Shown: positions 35,451 to 44,187, counted from the stretch's first letter. The stretch: DNA of 64,000 bases from Microbacterium sp. Yaish 1 (GCF_002245215.1 NZ_NPMR01000002.1:1281557-1345556); one strand, 5' to 3'. Numbers and translations are program-made. Notes: generated from the letters alone by a model not told the origin.

Positions 35451-37064
35451 TCAGGAGAGGGCGGTGACGGCGGCGCGCTCGACGGCGAGCCCCGCGTCGT
35501 AACGGTCGAGGTAGGCGGCGAAGCCGGCGGCATCCGCTGCATCGGGCTCGGCGACGTCGATCGACGCCGACGCGAAGACGCGCTCGCGGAGGTAGGCGTC
35601 GAGATCGAGGCCGTCGCCGTGGATGAGGTAGTCGGCGAGGACGGCGATGCCCCAGGCTCCGCCCTCCGAGGCGGTGTCACCGACGGCGACCGGGGCGCCG
35701 AGGGCCGCCGCGAGGAACCGCTGGGCGACCCCGGCGGTGCGGAACATGCCGCCGTGGGCGAACATCCGGTCGAGCTGCACCCCCTCGCGGTCGAGCACGC
35801 GCATGCCGAGCGCGAGCGTGCCGAACACGCCGTACAGCTGCGCTCGGATCGCGTTGGCGAGCGTGAACCGGCTGTCGGGGGTGCGCACGAAGAGCGGGCG
35901 ACCCTCGTCGGTGCCGGCGATGGGCTCGCCCGCGAGGTGGTTGTAGGCCAGCAGGCCGCCGGCGTCCGGGTCGCCCGTCAGCGCCTCTCGGAACAGGGTG
36001 TCGTACACCGCGTCCGCGTCGAGCGTCGATCCCGATGCCGCGGCGAACCGCTCGAACATCCCCACCCAGGCCGCGAGCTCGCTGGCCCCGTTGTTGCAGT
36101 GGACCATCGCGACGAGGTCGCCCGCGGGGGTGGTGACGACGTCGATCTCGTGGTGCGTGCTCTGCAGCGGGCGCTCGAGCACGACCATCGCGAAGATGCT
36201 CGTGCCGGCGCTGACGTTGCCGGTGCGGGGCGCGACGGCCTCGGTGGCGACCATGCCGGTGCCCGCATCGCCCTCGGGCGGGCAGAACGGGATGCCGGGC
36301 CGCAGCGCTCCCGACGGATCGAGCAGCGCGGCACCAGCCGCGGTGAGTGACCCGGCGGCCTGACCGGCGACGCGGACCTCCGGCAGCAGGGAGCGGAGGT
36401 CCGCCGGGAGTCGCCCGGCGGTGTGCGCGTCGAAGAGGTCGACGCGGCGCTGGTCGTAGTCACGGGTGACCGGGTCGATCGGGAACATCCCCGACGCGTC
36501 ACCGACCCCGAGGACCTTCTCGCCCGTCAGGCGCGCGTGCACATACCCGGCGAGGGTCGTCACGTGACGGATGTCGGCGACGTGCCCCTCGCCGTCGAGC
36601 ACGGCCTGGTGCAGATGGGCGATCGACCACCGCAGCGGGATGTTGATGCCGAGCAGCTCCGTGAGCTCGGCCGCGGCCGCGCCCGTGCTCGTGTTGCGCC
36701 ACGTCCGGAAGGGCACGAGCAGCTCGTCGTCGGCGTCGAAGGCGAGGTAGCCGTGCATCATCGCCGAGACGCCGATCGCGCCGAAGGTCTCGGGCACGAT
36801 GCCGTACCGGGACTCGACTGCGGCCGCCAGGTCGGCGTAGGCCGCCTGCACGCCGGACCAGACGTCCTCGAGGGCGTACGTCCAGCGGCGCTCCTCGAAA
36901 CGGTTCTCCCACGCGTGCGATCCGGTCGCGAGAACCTGGGTCGGATCCGAGCCGACGAGGCACGCCTTGATGCGGGTCGAGCCGAACTCGATGCCCAGGC
37001 TCGTGCGACCGGCGAGGATGTCGTCGCGTTCGGCGGATCGGTCGCGCGTGGCGGTGTGGGTCAC
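35451..37064 (-). CDS. araB: Ribulokinase (FGGY family)
   Basis: A 537-residue FGGY carbohydrate kinase with N-terminal phosphate loop [16 protein letters not shown], then [13 protein letters not shown], the sugar-binding SGMFPIDP and the C-terminal ATP-site stretches [18 protein letters not shown] and [12 protein letters not shown]. It phosphorylates L-ribulose. I start at the GTG at 37064 because GGAGG lies six bases before it; the ATG at 37076 overlaps that ribosome site. It is the first gene of the araBA operon, 35 bases from a perfect palindrome. Confidence 0.93.
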   Translation of the reverse strand: MTHTATRDRSAERDDILAGRTSLGIEFGSTRIKACLVGSDPTQVLATGSHAWENRFEERRWTYALEDVWSGVQAAYADLAAAVESRYGIVPETFGAIGVSAMMHGYLAFDADDELLVPFRTWRNTSTGAAAAELTELLGINIPLRWSIAHLHQAVLDGEGHVADIRHVTTLAGYVHARLTGEKVLGVGDASGMFPIDPVTRDYDQRRVDLFDAHTAGRLPADLRSLLPEVRVAGQAAGSLTAAGAALLDPSGALRPGIPFCPPEGDAGTGMVATEAVAPRTGNVSAGTSIFAMVVLERPLQSTHHEIDVVTTPAGDLVAMVHCNNGASELAAWVGMFERFAAASGSTLDADAVYDTLFREALTGDPDAGGLLAYNHLAGEPIAGTDEGRPLFVRTPDSRFTLANAIRAQLYGVFGTLALGMRVLDREGVQLDRMFAHGGMFRTAGVAQRFLAAALGAPVAVGDTASEGGAWGIAVLADYLIHGDGLDLDAYLRERVFASASIDVAEPDAADAAGFAAYLDRYDAGLAVERAAVTALS

Positions 37065-37098
37065 GGATGCCTCCATTGGTCGTGCCGCGGTGAGATCA

Positions 37099-37112
37099 TG
37101 TTACCGGTAACA
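37099..37112. promoter_or_regulatory. LacI-type operator upstream of araB
   Basis: A perfect 14-bp palindrome TGTTACCGGTAACA with the central CG typical of LacI/GalR operators. It lies between the regulator stop (37154) and the araB start (37064), ideally placed for repression of araBA and the epimerase. Confidence 0.78.
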
Positions 37113-37153
37113 CCCGGTCGACGCGAGTGTCGGCGGCGACGGATCGACGACCG

Positions 37154-38173
37154 TCAGATCCGGCGGGTCGAGTCGCGCACCACGAGCCGAGGCGGTTCCG
37201 GACCGGCCGGGGCGTCAGCGCCCAGCAGGATCCGGACGCACCGCTGCGCCTCCCCTGCGATGTCGAGACGCACCGTGGTGAGAGCGGGCCGGTAGAAGGC
37301 GGCATCCGGGTGGTCGTCGAAACCGACCACGCTGACGTCCGCGGGAACATCCACACCGAGTGAAGCGAGTCCGGAGATCAGGCCGAGCGCCATCTGATCG
37401 TTCGCGACGACGATCGCGGTCGGCCCGGCCGCCTCGCCGACCGCTGCGGCGATGCGGGAGGCGATGTCTGCACCCGAGCCGGCGGACCAGTCGCCGCGCC
37501 ATCGGCCGGCGAGCTGCAGTCCCCGGCGCGCGAGTGCAGACTCGACACCGGTGTCGCGAGCGACGGCCTCGAGCCAGGCAGCCGGGCCCGACAGCTGAGC
37601 GATGCGGCGGTGCCCTGCGTCCAGCAGGTGATCGACGGCGAGCGCCGCTCCCTCGGCGCCGCGGTCGCCGCCCCCGCTCGCGTGCTCCCCCGCGGCATCC
37701 ACTCGTGCGTGCAACGGCACGACGGGAACGCCGAGGGATGCCGCAGCAAGAGTCTCGAGGGCGGCGGTATGCGGCGCCACGACGACGATCCCGTCCACCC
37801 CCTGGGCGAGCAGGTGATCGGCGGCAGCGGTGACGCTGGCGGCATCCGCGCCGTCGGCGTACGCCGTGGCGATCCACCGGCCCGCCGCGCGCGCCGCTCG
37901 TTCGAGTGCGCCGATGCCCGCCGCGGGGCCGTACAGATCGGTGTCGGAGGCGATCACCCCGATCGTCCGCGTCGTCGCGGTGCCGAGGGCACGGGCCGCG
38001 TTGTTGACGCGGTAGCCGAGCTCGGCCATCGCCGTGATCACGCGCTCCCGCGTCTCGGGCCGGATGTGGGGGTGGTCGTTGATGACTCGCGAGACCGTCT
38101 GCGTCGACACGCCCGCGGCGGCCGCGACATCCCGCACGCCCACTCGCGCCCGCCCGGGCATCGCTTCGCTCAC
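37154..38173 (-). CDS. LacI-family regulator of the arabinose operon
   Basis: A 339-residue repressor. The N-terminal helix-turn-helix VGVRDVAAAAGVSTQTVSRVINDHPHI and hinge AELGYRVNNAARALGT precede a periplasmic-binding-protein-like effector domain (IGVIASDTD, VVVANDQMALGLISGLA, VSVVGFDDHPDA, PALTTVRLDI). It probably binds the palindrome at 37099-37112 and is released by a pentose. TAGCCT lies six bases before the GTG start, implying a leaderless mRNA. In many actinobacteria the arabinose regulator is of this LacI type, unlike E. coli AraC. Confidence 0.88.
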   Translation of the reverse strand: MSEAMPGRARVGVRDVAAAAGVSTQTVSRVINDHPHIRPETRERVITAMAELGYRVNNAARALGTATTRTIGVIASDTDLYGPAAGIGALERAARAAGRWIATAYADGADAASVTAAADHLLAQGVDGIVVVAPHTAALETLAAASLGVPVVPLHARVDAAGEHASGGGDRGAEGAALAVDHLLDAGHRRIAQLSGPAAWLEAVARDTGVESALARRGLQLAGRWRGDWSAGSGADIASRIAAAVGEAAGPTAIVVANDQMALGLISGLASLGVDVPADVSVVGFDDHPDAAFYRPALTTVRLDIAGEAQRCVRILLGADAPAGPEPPRLVVRDSTRRI

Positions 38174-38195
38174 TGCGCCAGGCTAGCGGGCACGC

Positions 38196-38234
38196 CGAAG
38201 GGCGGCACCGGCCGAAGCCGCGTGCCGCCCTTCG
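38196..38234. terminator. Terminator hairpin, 12-bp stem
   Basis: Arms CGAAGGGCGGCA (38196-38207) and TGCCGCCCTTCG (38223-38234) perfectly paired. It lies 30 bases beyond the stop of the secreted low-complexity gene, and just upstream of the LacI-type regulator, insulating the two minus-strand units. Confidence 0.72.
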
Positions 38235-38264
38235 AGATCTCTCGGTCGGACCGGATCCAGTGGA

Positions 38265-38876
38265 TCAGCGGTCGCCGAGGATGCCGCCGACGAGGTCGTC
38301 GACGTCGGAGGTCACATCCGAGGTGATGCCGCCGACGAGGTTGTCGACGGTGCTGCCGATTCCGCTCGTGACGTCGCCGGTGCTGACCTCACCCGTGCTG
38401 ACGTCACCGGTGCCGACATCCGTGCCGTTGCCGAGGTCGGTGTCGGTCTGGTTGCCGTTGCCGACCTCGTTGCCGTTACCGGTCTCGTTGCCCGAGACGA
38501 CGGGGGCATCGACCGGGGCCTCCACGGCGGTGTCGTTGCCCGAGGCGATCGGCGTGTCGTTGCCCGAGAGCAGCGCACCGTTGCCGACATCGCTGATCAG
38601 CGGACCGTTGACGAGGCCGCCCTCAAGTCCGAGGTTGCCGACGTTCGCGTTCTCGCCCACGCCGTTGCCGTTGGCCTCGAGGACGCCGTCGATCCACGTC
38701 GACAGCGCGTCGAACGACGACGCGACATCCGTGGTGGTGGTCGTGTCGGTGGTGGACGAGTCGACTGCGGTGGTGTCGTCAGCCGACGCGGGCAGGGCGA
38801 ATCCGGCGGTGGCGATCGCGGCGGCACCCAGGCCCGCCGTGCCGAAGATTGCTGCTCGCTTCAGGTTCGTACGCAT
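38265..38876 (-). CDS. Secreted low-complexity Gly/Asn/Thr/Asp protein
   Basis: A 203-residue exported protein. The signal peptide (KRAAIFGTAGLGAAAIATAGFALPASA) is followed by a mature region with almost no hydrophobic core: a Thr/Asp run, repeated GN and GNG units (ETGNGNEVGNGNQTDTDLG), then short repeats VSTGEVSTGDVTSG and near-identical endings DNLVGGITSD and DDLVGGILGD. There is no anchor, so it may be released or wall-associated by charge. GGAAGGAAG precedes the ATG. No family recognised; the role is unknown. Upstream to 39078 there is only a weak hairpin (GCGATCCGC/GCGGATCGC, 38995-39018). Confidence 0.75.
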   Translation of the reverse strand: MRTNLKRAAIFGTAGLGAAAIATAGFALPASADDTTAVDSSTTDTTTTTDVASSFDALSTWIDGVLEANGNGVGENANVGNLGLEGGLVNGPLISDVGNGALLSGNDTPIASGNDTAVEAPVDAPVVSGNETGNGNEVGNGNQTDTDLGNGTDVGTGDVSTGEVSTGDVTSGIGSTVDNLVGGITSDVTSDVDDLVGGILGDR

Positions 38877-39242
38877 GTCTCTTCCTTCCGTCACGTGCGC
38901 TGGATTGCGGCACGTGGGGCTATCCGGGACGAGCCCGGATGCGGATTGGACACCTCGAGCGAAAACCGTGCATCCGCCACCGTTTGGAGCGTCGGCGATC
39001 CGCGCCCTCATGCGGATCGCGGCGGTTTCCTGGCAGTCGCCTGAGAGCGCGGCATCCGGCCCGCGTAGGCTCTGCGTCATGCGCGCAGAGCTCGCCGATC
39101 GCCGTGACACGAGGGCGACCGCCACCTCTGGTCGGTCGCGCTGGTCCGCGGGGAGGGAGCGCAACGGGGTCTGGTCTGGCTGTCGGGTTACGACTACGAC
39201 GACACCCCGACCGACGGCGTCGAATGGCAACGTCGTCGCGAG

Positions 39243-39575
39243 ATGCAGGATCGCTACCTGATGGCGCGTTCCCGTCGCGGCGAGCCGCCCGTGCTCCCCG
39301 ACGGACGGCGCGTCATCCGCATGTTCTCGGGATGGGCCTCGAGCCCGCTGTGGGAGAGCTTCACCGACGATTACGTCGTCGACCCGCGCAGTCTCGGGAT
39401 CAGCGATGACCTGACGCGAGAGCTCCTCGCCTGGGACGGCGCGATCCAAGACGCGGGACCCGACGGCCCGGTCCCCGCCGACTCGTTCGAGACCGGCCTG
39501 GCGATCTGGCGCCGCCTGCGCGACGAGCTCGCCCCCATCGCCGAGGTCCGCCCCGACTTCTGGGCTACCGGGTGA
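39243..39575 (+). CDS. Hypothetical protein, probably 5'-frameshifted
   Basis: 110 residues from the first ATG, reading MQDRYLMARSRRGEPPVLPD and ending WRRLRDELAPIAEVRPDFW; soluble, no recognised family. The same frame runs upstream without a stop to 39108 and looks coding (LWSVALVRGEGAQRGLVWLS, then GYDYDDTPTDGVEWQRR) but has no usual start codon. An ATG at 39079 opens a second frame (MRAELADRRDT) that would join it if one base were added near 39110. The true gene is therefore probably 39079-39575 with a one-base deletion or sequencing error. Confidence 0.55.
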   Translation: MQDRYLMARSRRGEPPVLPDGRRVIRMFSGWASSPLWESFTDDYVVDPRSLGISDDLTRELLAWDGAIQDAGPDGPVPADSFETGLAIWRRLRDELAPIAEVRPDFWATG

Positions 39576-39589
39576 AGGCTCGGCTGAAC

Positions 39590-40177
39590 TCAGGCTTTGA
39601 CCGGGCGCCCGCGCTTGGGCTTCTCCGTCGACAGCTCGATCGCGATGGCGCGGCCGGGATGCTGCGCGAGGCGCTGCTCGGTGTGATCGAGCCACCGCAC
39701 CTCGGCCTCGGCCGCGAAGACCATGGAATCGACCACGAGCGACCAGGCGAGCTCCTCGGGGCCCTCGGGGTTCGCGCCGGCGTACTCGGAAGTGCGGAGC
39801 TCCTGCAGCCTCGCGAGCGAGGAGCGACGCTGCGCCGCGATCACCTCGCCGACGTCGACTCCGGGGAGGGTCGCCGCGACCGCGAGCTTGATCGCGAGCT
39901 CATCCCGTGTGCCCGCCGGCCGTTCGACGGGCGAGCCCAACCATGACGCGACCTCGGCGCGCCCGGCATCCGTGATCTGCCAGTAGACGTGGCCCTGCCC
40001 GTCGACCGACCCCTTCTCGACGAAACCGTCCCGCTCGAGCCGATCGAGGGTGTTGTAGATCTGGCCCACGTTCAGCGGCCACGTCGACCCGGTCCGACGG
40101 TCGAACTCCGCCCGCAGCTGATAGCCGTAGCAGGGGCCTTGATCGAGGATCGCCAGAAGGCTGAGTCGAACCGACAC
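39590..40177 (-). CDS. PadR-family transcriptional regulator
   Basis: A 195-residue regulator. The winged-helix part reads LSLLAILDQGPCYGYQLRAEFDRRTG, WPLNVGQIYNTLDRLERDGFVEKG, HVYWQITDAGRAEVASWL; the C-terminal helical domain covers about residues 95-180. The start is GTG with AAAGGA upstream. Two copies of CATACCGGGTAT lie in the 60 bases before the gene and are its likely autoregulatory sites. It follows a FUSC transporter gene on the same strand, a plausible target. Confidence 0.9.
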   Translation of the reverse strand: MSVRLSLLAILDQGPCYGYQLRAEFDRRTGSTWPLNVGQIYNTLDRLERDGFVEKGSVDGQGHVYWQITDAGRAEVASWLGSPVERPAGTRDELAIKLAVAATLPGVDVGEVIAAQRRSSLARLQELRTSEYAGANPEGPEELAWSLVVDSMVFAAEAEVRWLDHTEQRLAQHPGRAIAIELSTEKPKRGRPVKA

Positions 40178-40190
40178 GGTCGTCCTTTCG

Positions 40191-40232
40191 CATACCGGGT
40201 ATGTAGTTTGCGAGTATATGCATACCGGGTAT
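40191..40232. promoter_or_regulatory. Twin operators upstream of padR
   Basis: CATACCGGGTATG (40191-40203, a perfect 6-1-6 palindrome) and CATACCGGGTAT (40221-40232) lie with starts 30 bases apart, about three helical turns, so two dimers would bind the same face. The AT-rich sequence between them contains the likely promoter. The sites lie between the FUSC stop and the PadR start. Confidence 0.72.
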
Positions 40233-40240
40233 CGAACGGA

Positions 40241-41317
40241 CTATCGCCGCGGGCCCACCACGATCACGCTGCTGAGGATGCCGAGCCCGACACCCACCGC
40301 GGTGTCGACGACGCGCTCGACCGCCAGCTCCGGGCCGCCGGCTCCCGCCGCGCTCAGGATGAGCAGCACCAGCGGGGTGATGAAGACGAGCGCGAGCGCG
40401 TAGTGGCGGACGACGACGAGCTCGATGACGAACTGCAGCGCACCGAGCACGAGACCGAGCACCACGCCGCCGAGCGGCACGACGCTGATGGCGAGGAACA
40501 CGGCCGCCCCCGCCGCGGTGCCGAGCGCCCGGTGGATGCCGCGCGACAGCGCGACGCGGCGACTCGCGCTGACTCCGAGGACGGCGATCCCTGCCCCGAC
40601 GATCCAGTAGGCGCGCTCGGGATCGACGAGCAGCGCGATCACCGTGCCGACGAGCGCGACCGTGGCGGTGCGCACGACGAGGGTCCGCGTCGTCGCCTCG
40701 TGCCCGGCCGCGGGGAAGAGCGAGCGCATCGACCGAGGCTTCGTGCCGCGGTGCGAGCGCCGTACGAGAGGGGCGGCCGTGACCAGCCACCCGAACAGCA
40801 GCGACGCCGCGAGGACACCGAGATACAGCGCCGGGTTCACCGCGTGCGACGACTGCGGCGCCGTGACGTGCGCCGACAGGCCGTAGATGAGCACCGCGAA
40901 CAGCGGGCCCGGCGGACCGACCGAGCGGCCGAAGACCAGAACGGATGCCGCGACGGCGACCACGACGAGGCCGATAGCCACCGCGACCGGGCCGATCATC
41001 GCGGCCACGACCCCGACCGCCGCGCACGACCACAGCACCGCCGCGACGATCGGGACGAAGCGCAGGCGCTCGCGCGGCGAGAGACGACCACCGTAGAGCG
41101 TCGCGAACGCTCCGGTCGCCGCGAGCAGCGCGATGCTCTCGAGCCCCAGCGCGGAGAGCACGACGACGGGCAGCGCCATGGCGAGCGCAGCCTGCAGCCC
41201 CAGATGCCAGCGTGGTCCCGGCGACGGCCCGAATCGTGTCAGGCTGCGGCCCAGCTCGCCCGCCTCACGCCGCCACCGGCCGGAATCGTCGGGCGTCGGT
41301 GCGGGCGAAAACGGCAT
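40241..41317 (-). CDS. FUSC-family membrane transporter
   Basis: A 358-residue protein with ten or so helices in two halves of five to six (LQAALAMALPVVVLSALGLES and later DPERAYWIVGAGIAVLGVSA with SRGIHRALGTAAGAAVFLA, the FUSC_2 signature). The Leu/Val-rich helices and short loops fit the aromatic acid/fusaric acid exporter-like superfamily. I chose ATG 41317; an upstream in-frame ATG at 41386 would overlap the divergent DUF1992 start. It precedes the PadR gene, which may control it. Confidence 0.83.
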   Translation of the reverse strand: MPFSPAPTPDDSGRWRREAGELGRSLTRFGPSPGPRWHLGLQAALAMALPVVVLSALGLESIALLAATGAFATLYGGRLSPRERLRFVPIVAAVLWSCAAVGVVAAMIGPVAVAIGLVVVAVAASVLVFGRSVGPPGPLFAVLIYGLSAHVTAPQSSHAVNPALYLGVLAASLLFGWLVTAAPLVRRSHRGTKPRSMRSLFPAAGHEATTRTLVVRTATVALVGTVIALLVDPERAYWIVGAGIAVLGVSASRRVALSRGIHRALGTAAGAAVFLAISVVPLGGVVLGLVLGALQFVIELVVVRHYALALVFITPLVLLILSAAGAGGPELAVERVVDTAVGVGLGILSSVIVVGPRR

Positions 41318-41384
41318 TACCCCATTGTCTCGCGAGAACGGCGACGCCCGCGCGTCGGCACGTAGCCTGGAGGCGGAGAACGAC

Positions 41385-41885
41385 ATGAGCGACGATTCCC
41401 CCGCATCCCCGCCGCCGGAGACGCCCGCGCCCGGCGCGCGCGAACGAGCCGCCTACATCGAGACGGCGATCCAGCAGGCCATCCGCCGCGGCGACTTCGA
41501 CGATCTGCCGGGAGCCGGCAAGCCCATCGCCGATCTCGGCCCGCACCACGATCCCGACTGGTGGATCAAGCGGAAGATCCGCGAGGAGCAGCTCACCGGC
41601 CTGGGTCCGCCCGCACTGACGCTGCGCATCGAGCACGCCGAGTTCGACGCCCGCGTCGACGCGCTCACCCGCGAGGACGATGTGCGCGAGTACGTCACCG
41701 ACTTCAACCGGCGCGTCATCGAGGCCCGCCGGCAGCTGCAGGGCGGACCGCCCGTGGTCACACCGACGCACGACATCGAGACGGAGGTCACCGCCTGGCG
41801 TCAGCGTCGCACCGAGGCCGCCGCCGCGGCCTCGGCCGCTCCCCCGGCGGAGCCGCGGCGGCGCCGGCGGCTGTTCCGACGCTGA
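41385..41885 (+). CDS. DUF1992 (DnaJ-homologue C28-like) protein
   Basis: A 166-residue soluble protein. The conserved DUF1992 region lies at residues about 20-90: YIETAIQQAIRRGDFDDLPG, AGKPIADLGPHHDPDWWIKRK and REEQLTGLGPPALTL. A helical stretch and a basic end (RRRRRLFRR) follow. The function of the family is not established. GGAGGCGGAG precedes the ATG, and TAGCCT lies upstream. Confidence 0.9.
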   Translation: MSDDSPASPPPETPAPGARERAAYIETAIQQAIRRGDFDDLPGAGKPIADLGPHHDPDWWIKRKIREEQLTGLGPPALTLRIEHAEFDARVDALTREDDVREYVTDFNRRVIEARRQLQGGPPVVTPTHDIETEVTAWRQRRTEAAAAASAAPPAEPRRRRRLFRR

Positions 41886-41907
41886 GCGGCCCTCCGGCTC
41901 CGCGAGG

Positions 41908-43062
41908 TCAGCGCAGCGCCTGCTCCACGTCGGCCAGCAGATCGTCGACCGACTCGATGCCCACCGAGAGCCGCACGACCTCGACCGGCACGGCGGCCTC
42001 CGTACCGCGGACCGAGGCGTGGGTCATCGCATCGGGGTAGTTCACGAGCGACTCGACCCCGCCGAGCGACTCGGCGAGCTGGAACAACCGCGTCGACTCG
42101 GCGAAGCGACGCGCCGCCTCGCCGGACTCGAGCGCGAGCGAGAGCATGCCCCCGAACCGGGTCATCTGCGACGCGGCCAGCTCGTGTCCCGGGTGCGAGG
42201 CGAGCCCGGGGTAGAACACGCGGGCGACGCGATCGTGTCGCTCCAGGAACGCGGCGATGGCCCCGGCGTTCTCGCTGTGGCGCTGCATGCGGACATCGAG
42301 CGTCTTGATGCCGCGCGTCGTGAGCCAGGCATCCATCGGTCCCGACACGGCTCCCGCGGCGTACTGCAGGAAGCCGATCTTCTCGGCGAGCGCATCGTCG
42401 TCGAGCACGAGCGCGCCGCCGACGACGTCCGAGTGCCCGCCGAGGTACTTCGTCGTGGAGTGCACGACGACATCGGCCCCGAGCTCGAGCGGACGCTGGA
42501 GCGCGGGGGTCGCGAAGGTGTTGTCGACGACGACGAGCGCGCCGGCCTCGTGTCCGATGGCCGCGAGGCCGGCGATATCGGTGATGCGCAGCAGCGGGTT
42601 CGACGGTGTCTCCACCCACAGCACGCGCGGCGCGCCCTCGGCGACCGCAGCCCGCACCGCGGCGAGGTCGCTCATGTCGACGACGCGCAGCTTCACACCC
42701 CACGGGGCCAGGACACGGGCGATGAGACGATGCGTGCCCCCGTAGACGTCGTTGCCGAGAAGCACCTCGTCACCGGGACTCAGCGCGGCGCGCAGCAGCA
42801 CGTCCTCGGCGGCCAGCCCCGAGGCGAACGAGAAGCCGTGCGCCCCGCCCTCGAGCGCGGCGAGCTGCACCTGGAGCGCCGTGCGGGTCGGGTTTCCCGA
42901 GCGACCGTACTCGTAGCCGCCGCGGAGCCCGCCGATGCCGTCCTGTGCGAACGTCGTCGAGAAGTGGACCGGCGGGATGACCGCGCCGGTGGTGGGGTCG
43001 AACTCCTGGCCGGCGTGGACGGCGAGGCTCGCGAGGCCGCGGGCGGAATCGTGCGTGCTCAT
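41908..43062 (-). CDS. metB: Cystathionine gamma-synthase / Cys-Met PLP enzyme
   Basis: A 384-residue Cys/Met metabolism PLP enzyme. GGYEYGRSGNPTRTALQVQLAALEGG, ASGLAAEDVLL, VVDNTFATPALQRPLELGADVVVHSTTKYLGGHSD (Lys of STTKYLGGH binds PLP) and a C-terminal GVESLVNYPDAMTHAS are all present. It condenses O-acyl-homoserine with cysteine to cystathionine, or acts as gamma-lyase; sequence alone does not decide which. The start overlaps the upstream beta-synthase stop (ATGA), and the pair is under a cysteine leader peptide. Confidence 0.88.
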   Translation of the reverse strand: MSTHDSARGLASLAVHAGQEFDPTTGAVIPPVHFSTTFAQDGIGGLRGGYEYGRSGNPTRTALQVQLAALEGGAHGFSFASGLAAEDVLLRAALSPGDEVLLGNDVYGGTHRLIARVLAPWGVKLRVVDMSDLAAVRAAVAEGAPRVLWVETPSNPLLRITDIAGLAAIGHEAGALVVVDNTFATPALQRPLELGADVVVHSTTKYLGGHSDVVGGALVLDDDALAEKIGFLQYAAGAVSGPMDAWLTTRGIKTLDVRMQRHSENAGAIAAFLERHDRVARVFYPGLASHPGHELAASQMTRFGGMLSLALESGEAARRFAESTRLFQLAESLGGVESLVNYPDAMTHASVRGTEAAVPVEVVRLSVGIESVDDLLADVEQALR

Positions 43063-44078
43063 GCGTCGCTCCTGGTGTCGTGGGTCGTGCGGTGATCGGG
43101 GGTGCCGGTAGCGGGCTCGTCGACGAGATCGGCGAACCCGTGGGCGCGCATCCAGTCGTCGTCGTAGATCTTCGAGAGGTATCCGCGGCCGTGGTCGGGC
43201 AGCAGCACGACGACCACGTCATCGGGTCCGAGGTCGCGTGCCGTCCGAAGCGCGGCGACGACGGCCATGCCCGACGAACCGCCGACGAGCAGGCCTTCCT
43301 CGCGTGCGAGGCGGCGGGTCATCGCGAACGACTCGCGGTCGCCCACCCGCTCGTAGCGGTCGACCACGGACGGATCGAAGGTCTCGGGCCAGAAGTCCTC
43401 GCCGACGCCCTCGACGAGGTAGCGGCCGATCTCGCCGCTGTAGATGGACCCGTCGGGGTCGGCGCCGACGATCGTGACGGCTCCGCCGGAAGCCTCGCGC
43501 AGGTACCGCCCCGTGCCCGTGATCGTGCCGCCGGTGCCGACACCGGCGACGAAGTGCGTCACGCGCCCCGCCGTGTCGCGCCAGATCTCGGGTCCGGTCG
43601 TCTCGTAATGCGCCCGCGGCCCGGCGGCGTTGGCGAACTGGTTGGGCTTGAAGGCGCCGGGGATCTCCCGCGCGAGCCGGTCCGAGACGCTGTAATACGA
43701 ATCCGGATGCTCCGGCGGCACGCTCGTGGGGGTCATCACGACCTCCGCGCCGTACGCCTTCAGGACGGCGACCTTCTCGCCCGCGAACTTGTCGGGCACG
43801 ACGAAGACCATCCGGTAGCCGCGCTGCTGCGCGACGAGGGCGAGGCCGACACCGGTGTTGCCGCTCGTGGGCTCGACGATCGTTCCGCCGGGGCGCAGCA
43901 GCCCGTCGCGCTCGGCGGCCTCGACGATCCTCGCGGCGATGCGATCCTTCGCGGAGCTGCCCGGATTGAAGTACTCGATCTTGGCGAGCACGGTCGCCCG
44001 CGTCGAGGTCGCGACGCGGTTCAGGCGGACGAGCGGGGTGTTGCCGACGAGTTCGGCGATGTTCTCTGCGTAGCGCAC
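43059..44078 (-). CDS. Cystathionine beta-synthase / cysteine synthase-type PLP enzyme
   Basis: A 339-residue fold-type II PLP enzyme. IAELVGNTPLVRLNRV, NPGSSAKDRIAARIV (Lys of SAKDR binds PLP), EPTSGNTGVGLALVA, GVGTGGTITGTGRYLRE and LLVGGSSGMAVVAAL are present. Ending GRGYLSKIYDDDWMRAHGF matches cystathionine beta-synthases more than cysteine synthases, but the C-terminal pair of CBS domains found in most actinobacterial homologues (about 455 residues) is missing. The start is GTG with AGGA nine bases upstream. With metB it forms an operon linking cysteine and homocysteine. Confidence 0.87.
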   Translation of the reverse strand: MRYAENIAELVGNTPLVRLNRVATSTRATVLAKIEYFNPGSSAKDRIAARIVEAAERDGLLRPGGTIVEPTSGNTGVGLALVAQQRGYRMVFVVPDKFAGEKVAVLKAYGAEVVMTPTSVPPEHPDSYYSVSDRLAREIPGAFKPNQFANAAGPRAHYETTGPEIWRDTAGRVTHFVAGVGTGGTITGTGRYLREASGGAVTIVGADPDGSIYSGEIGRYLVEGVGEDFWPETFDPSVVDRYERVGDRESFAMTRRLAREEGLLVGGSSGMAVVAALRTARDLGPDDVVVVLLPDHGRGYLSKIYDDDWMRAHGFADLVDEPATGTPDHRTTHDTRSDA

Positions 44079-44100
44079 GAGGGTGTCCTCACGGTGTCCG

Positions 44101-44147
44101 CGCGCTCAGAGGCGCGGGTGCTGTCGGGGTCGTCTGAGGTGAGCGCG
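44101..44147 (-). promoter_or_regulatory. Attenuator stem between cysteine leader and beta-synthase gene
   Basis: On the minus strand CGCGCTCA (44147-44140) pairs with TGAGCGCG (44108-44101). Just inside, CCTCA (44139-44135) is complementary to the TGAGG at the ribosome site of the next gene (44087-44091). Alternative pairings could hide or expose that site depending on ribosome movement on the leader. The structure is visible; the mechanism is inferred. Confidence 0.45.
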
Positions 44148-44154
44148 GCGGCGC

Positions 44155-44181
44155 TCAGCGACAACAACGACAGGTCTGCAC
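44155..44181 (-). CDS. Cysteine-rich leader peptide (attenuator), 8 residues
   Basis: A GTG-initiated frame encoding MQTCRCCR followed by TGA, with three Cys in eight codons. It starts at the expected transcription start of the promoter at 44188-44216, so it is a leaderless uORF. Short leaderless poly-Cys uORFs act as cysteine-responsive attenuators ahead of sulfur genes in mycobacteria. This one lies 76 bases before the beta-synthase/metB operon. It is too short to be a structural protein; its translation speed over the Cys codons is probably the signal. Confidence 0.68.
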   Translation of the reverse strand: MQTCRCCR

Positions 44182-44187
44182 CCGTCC

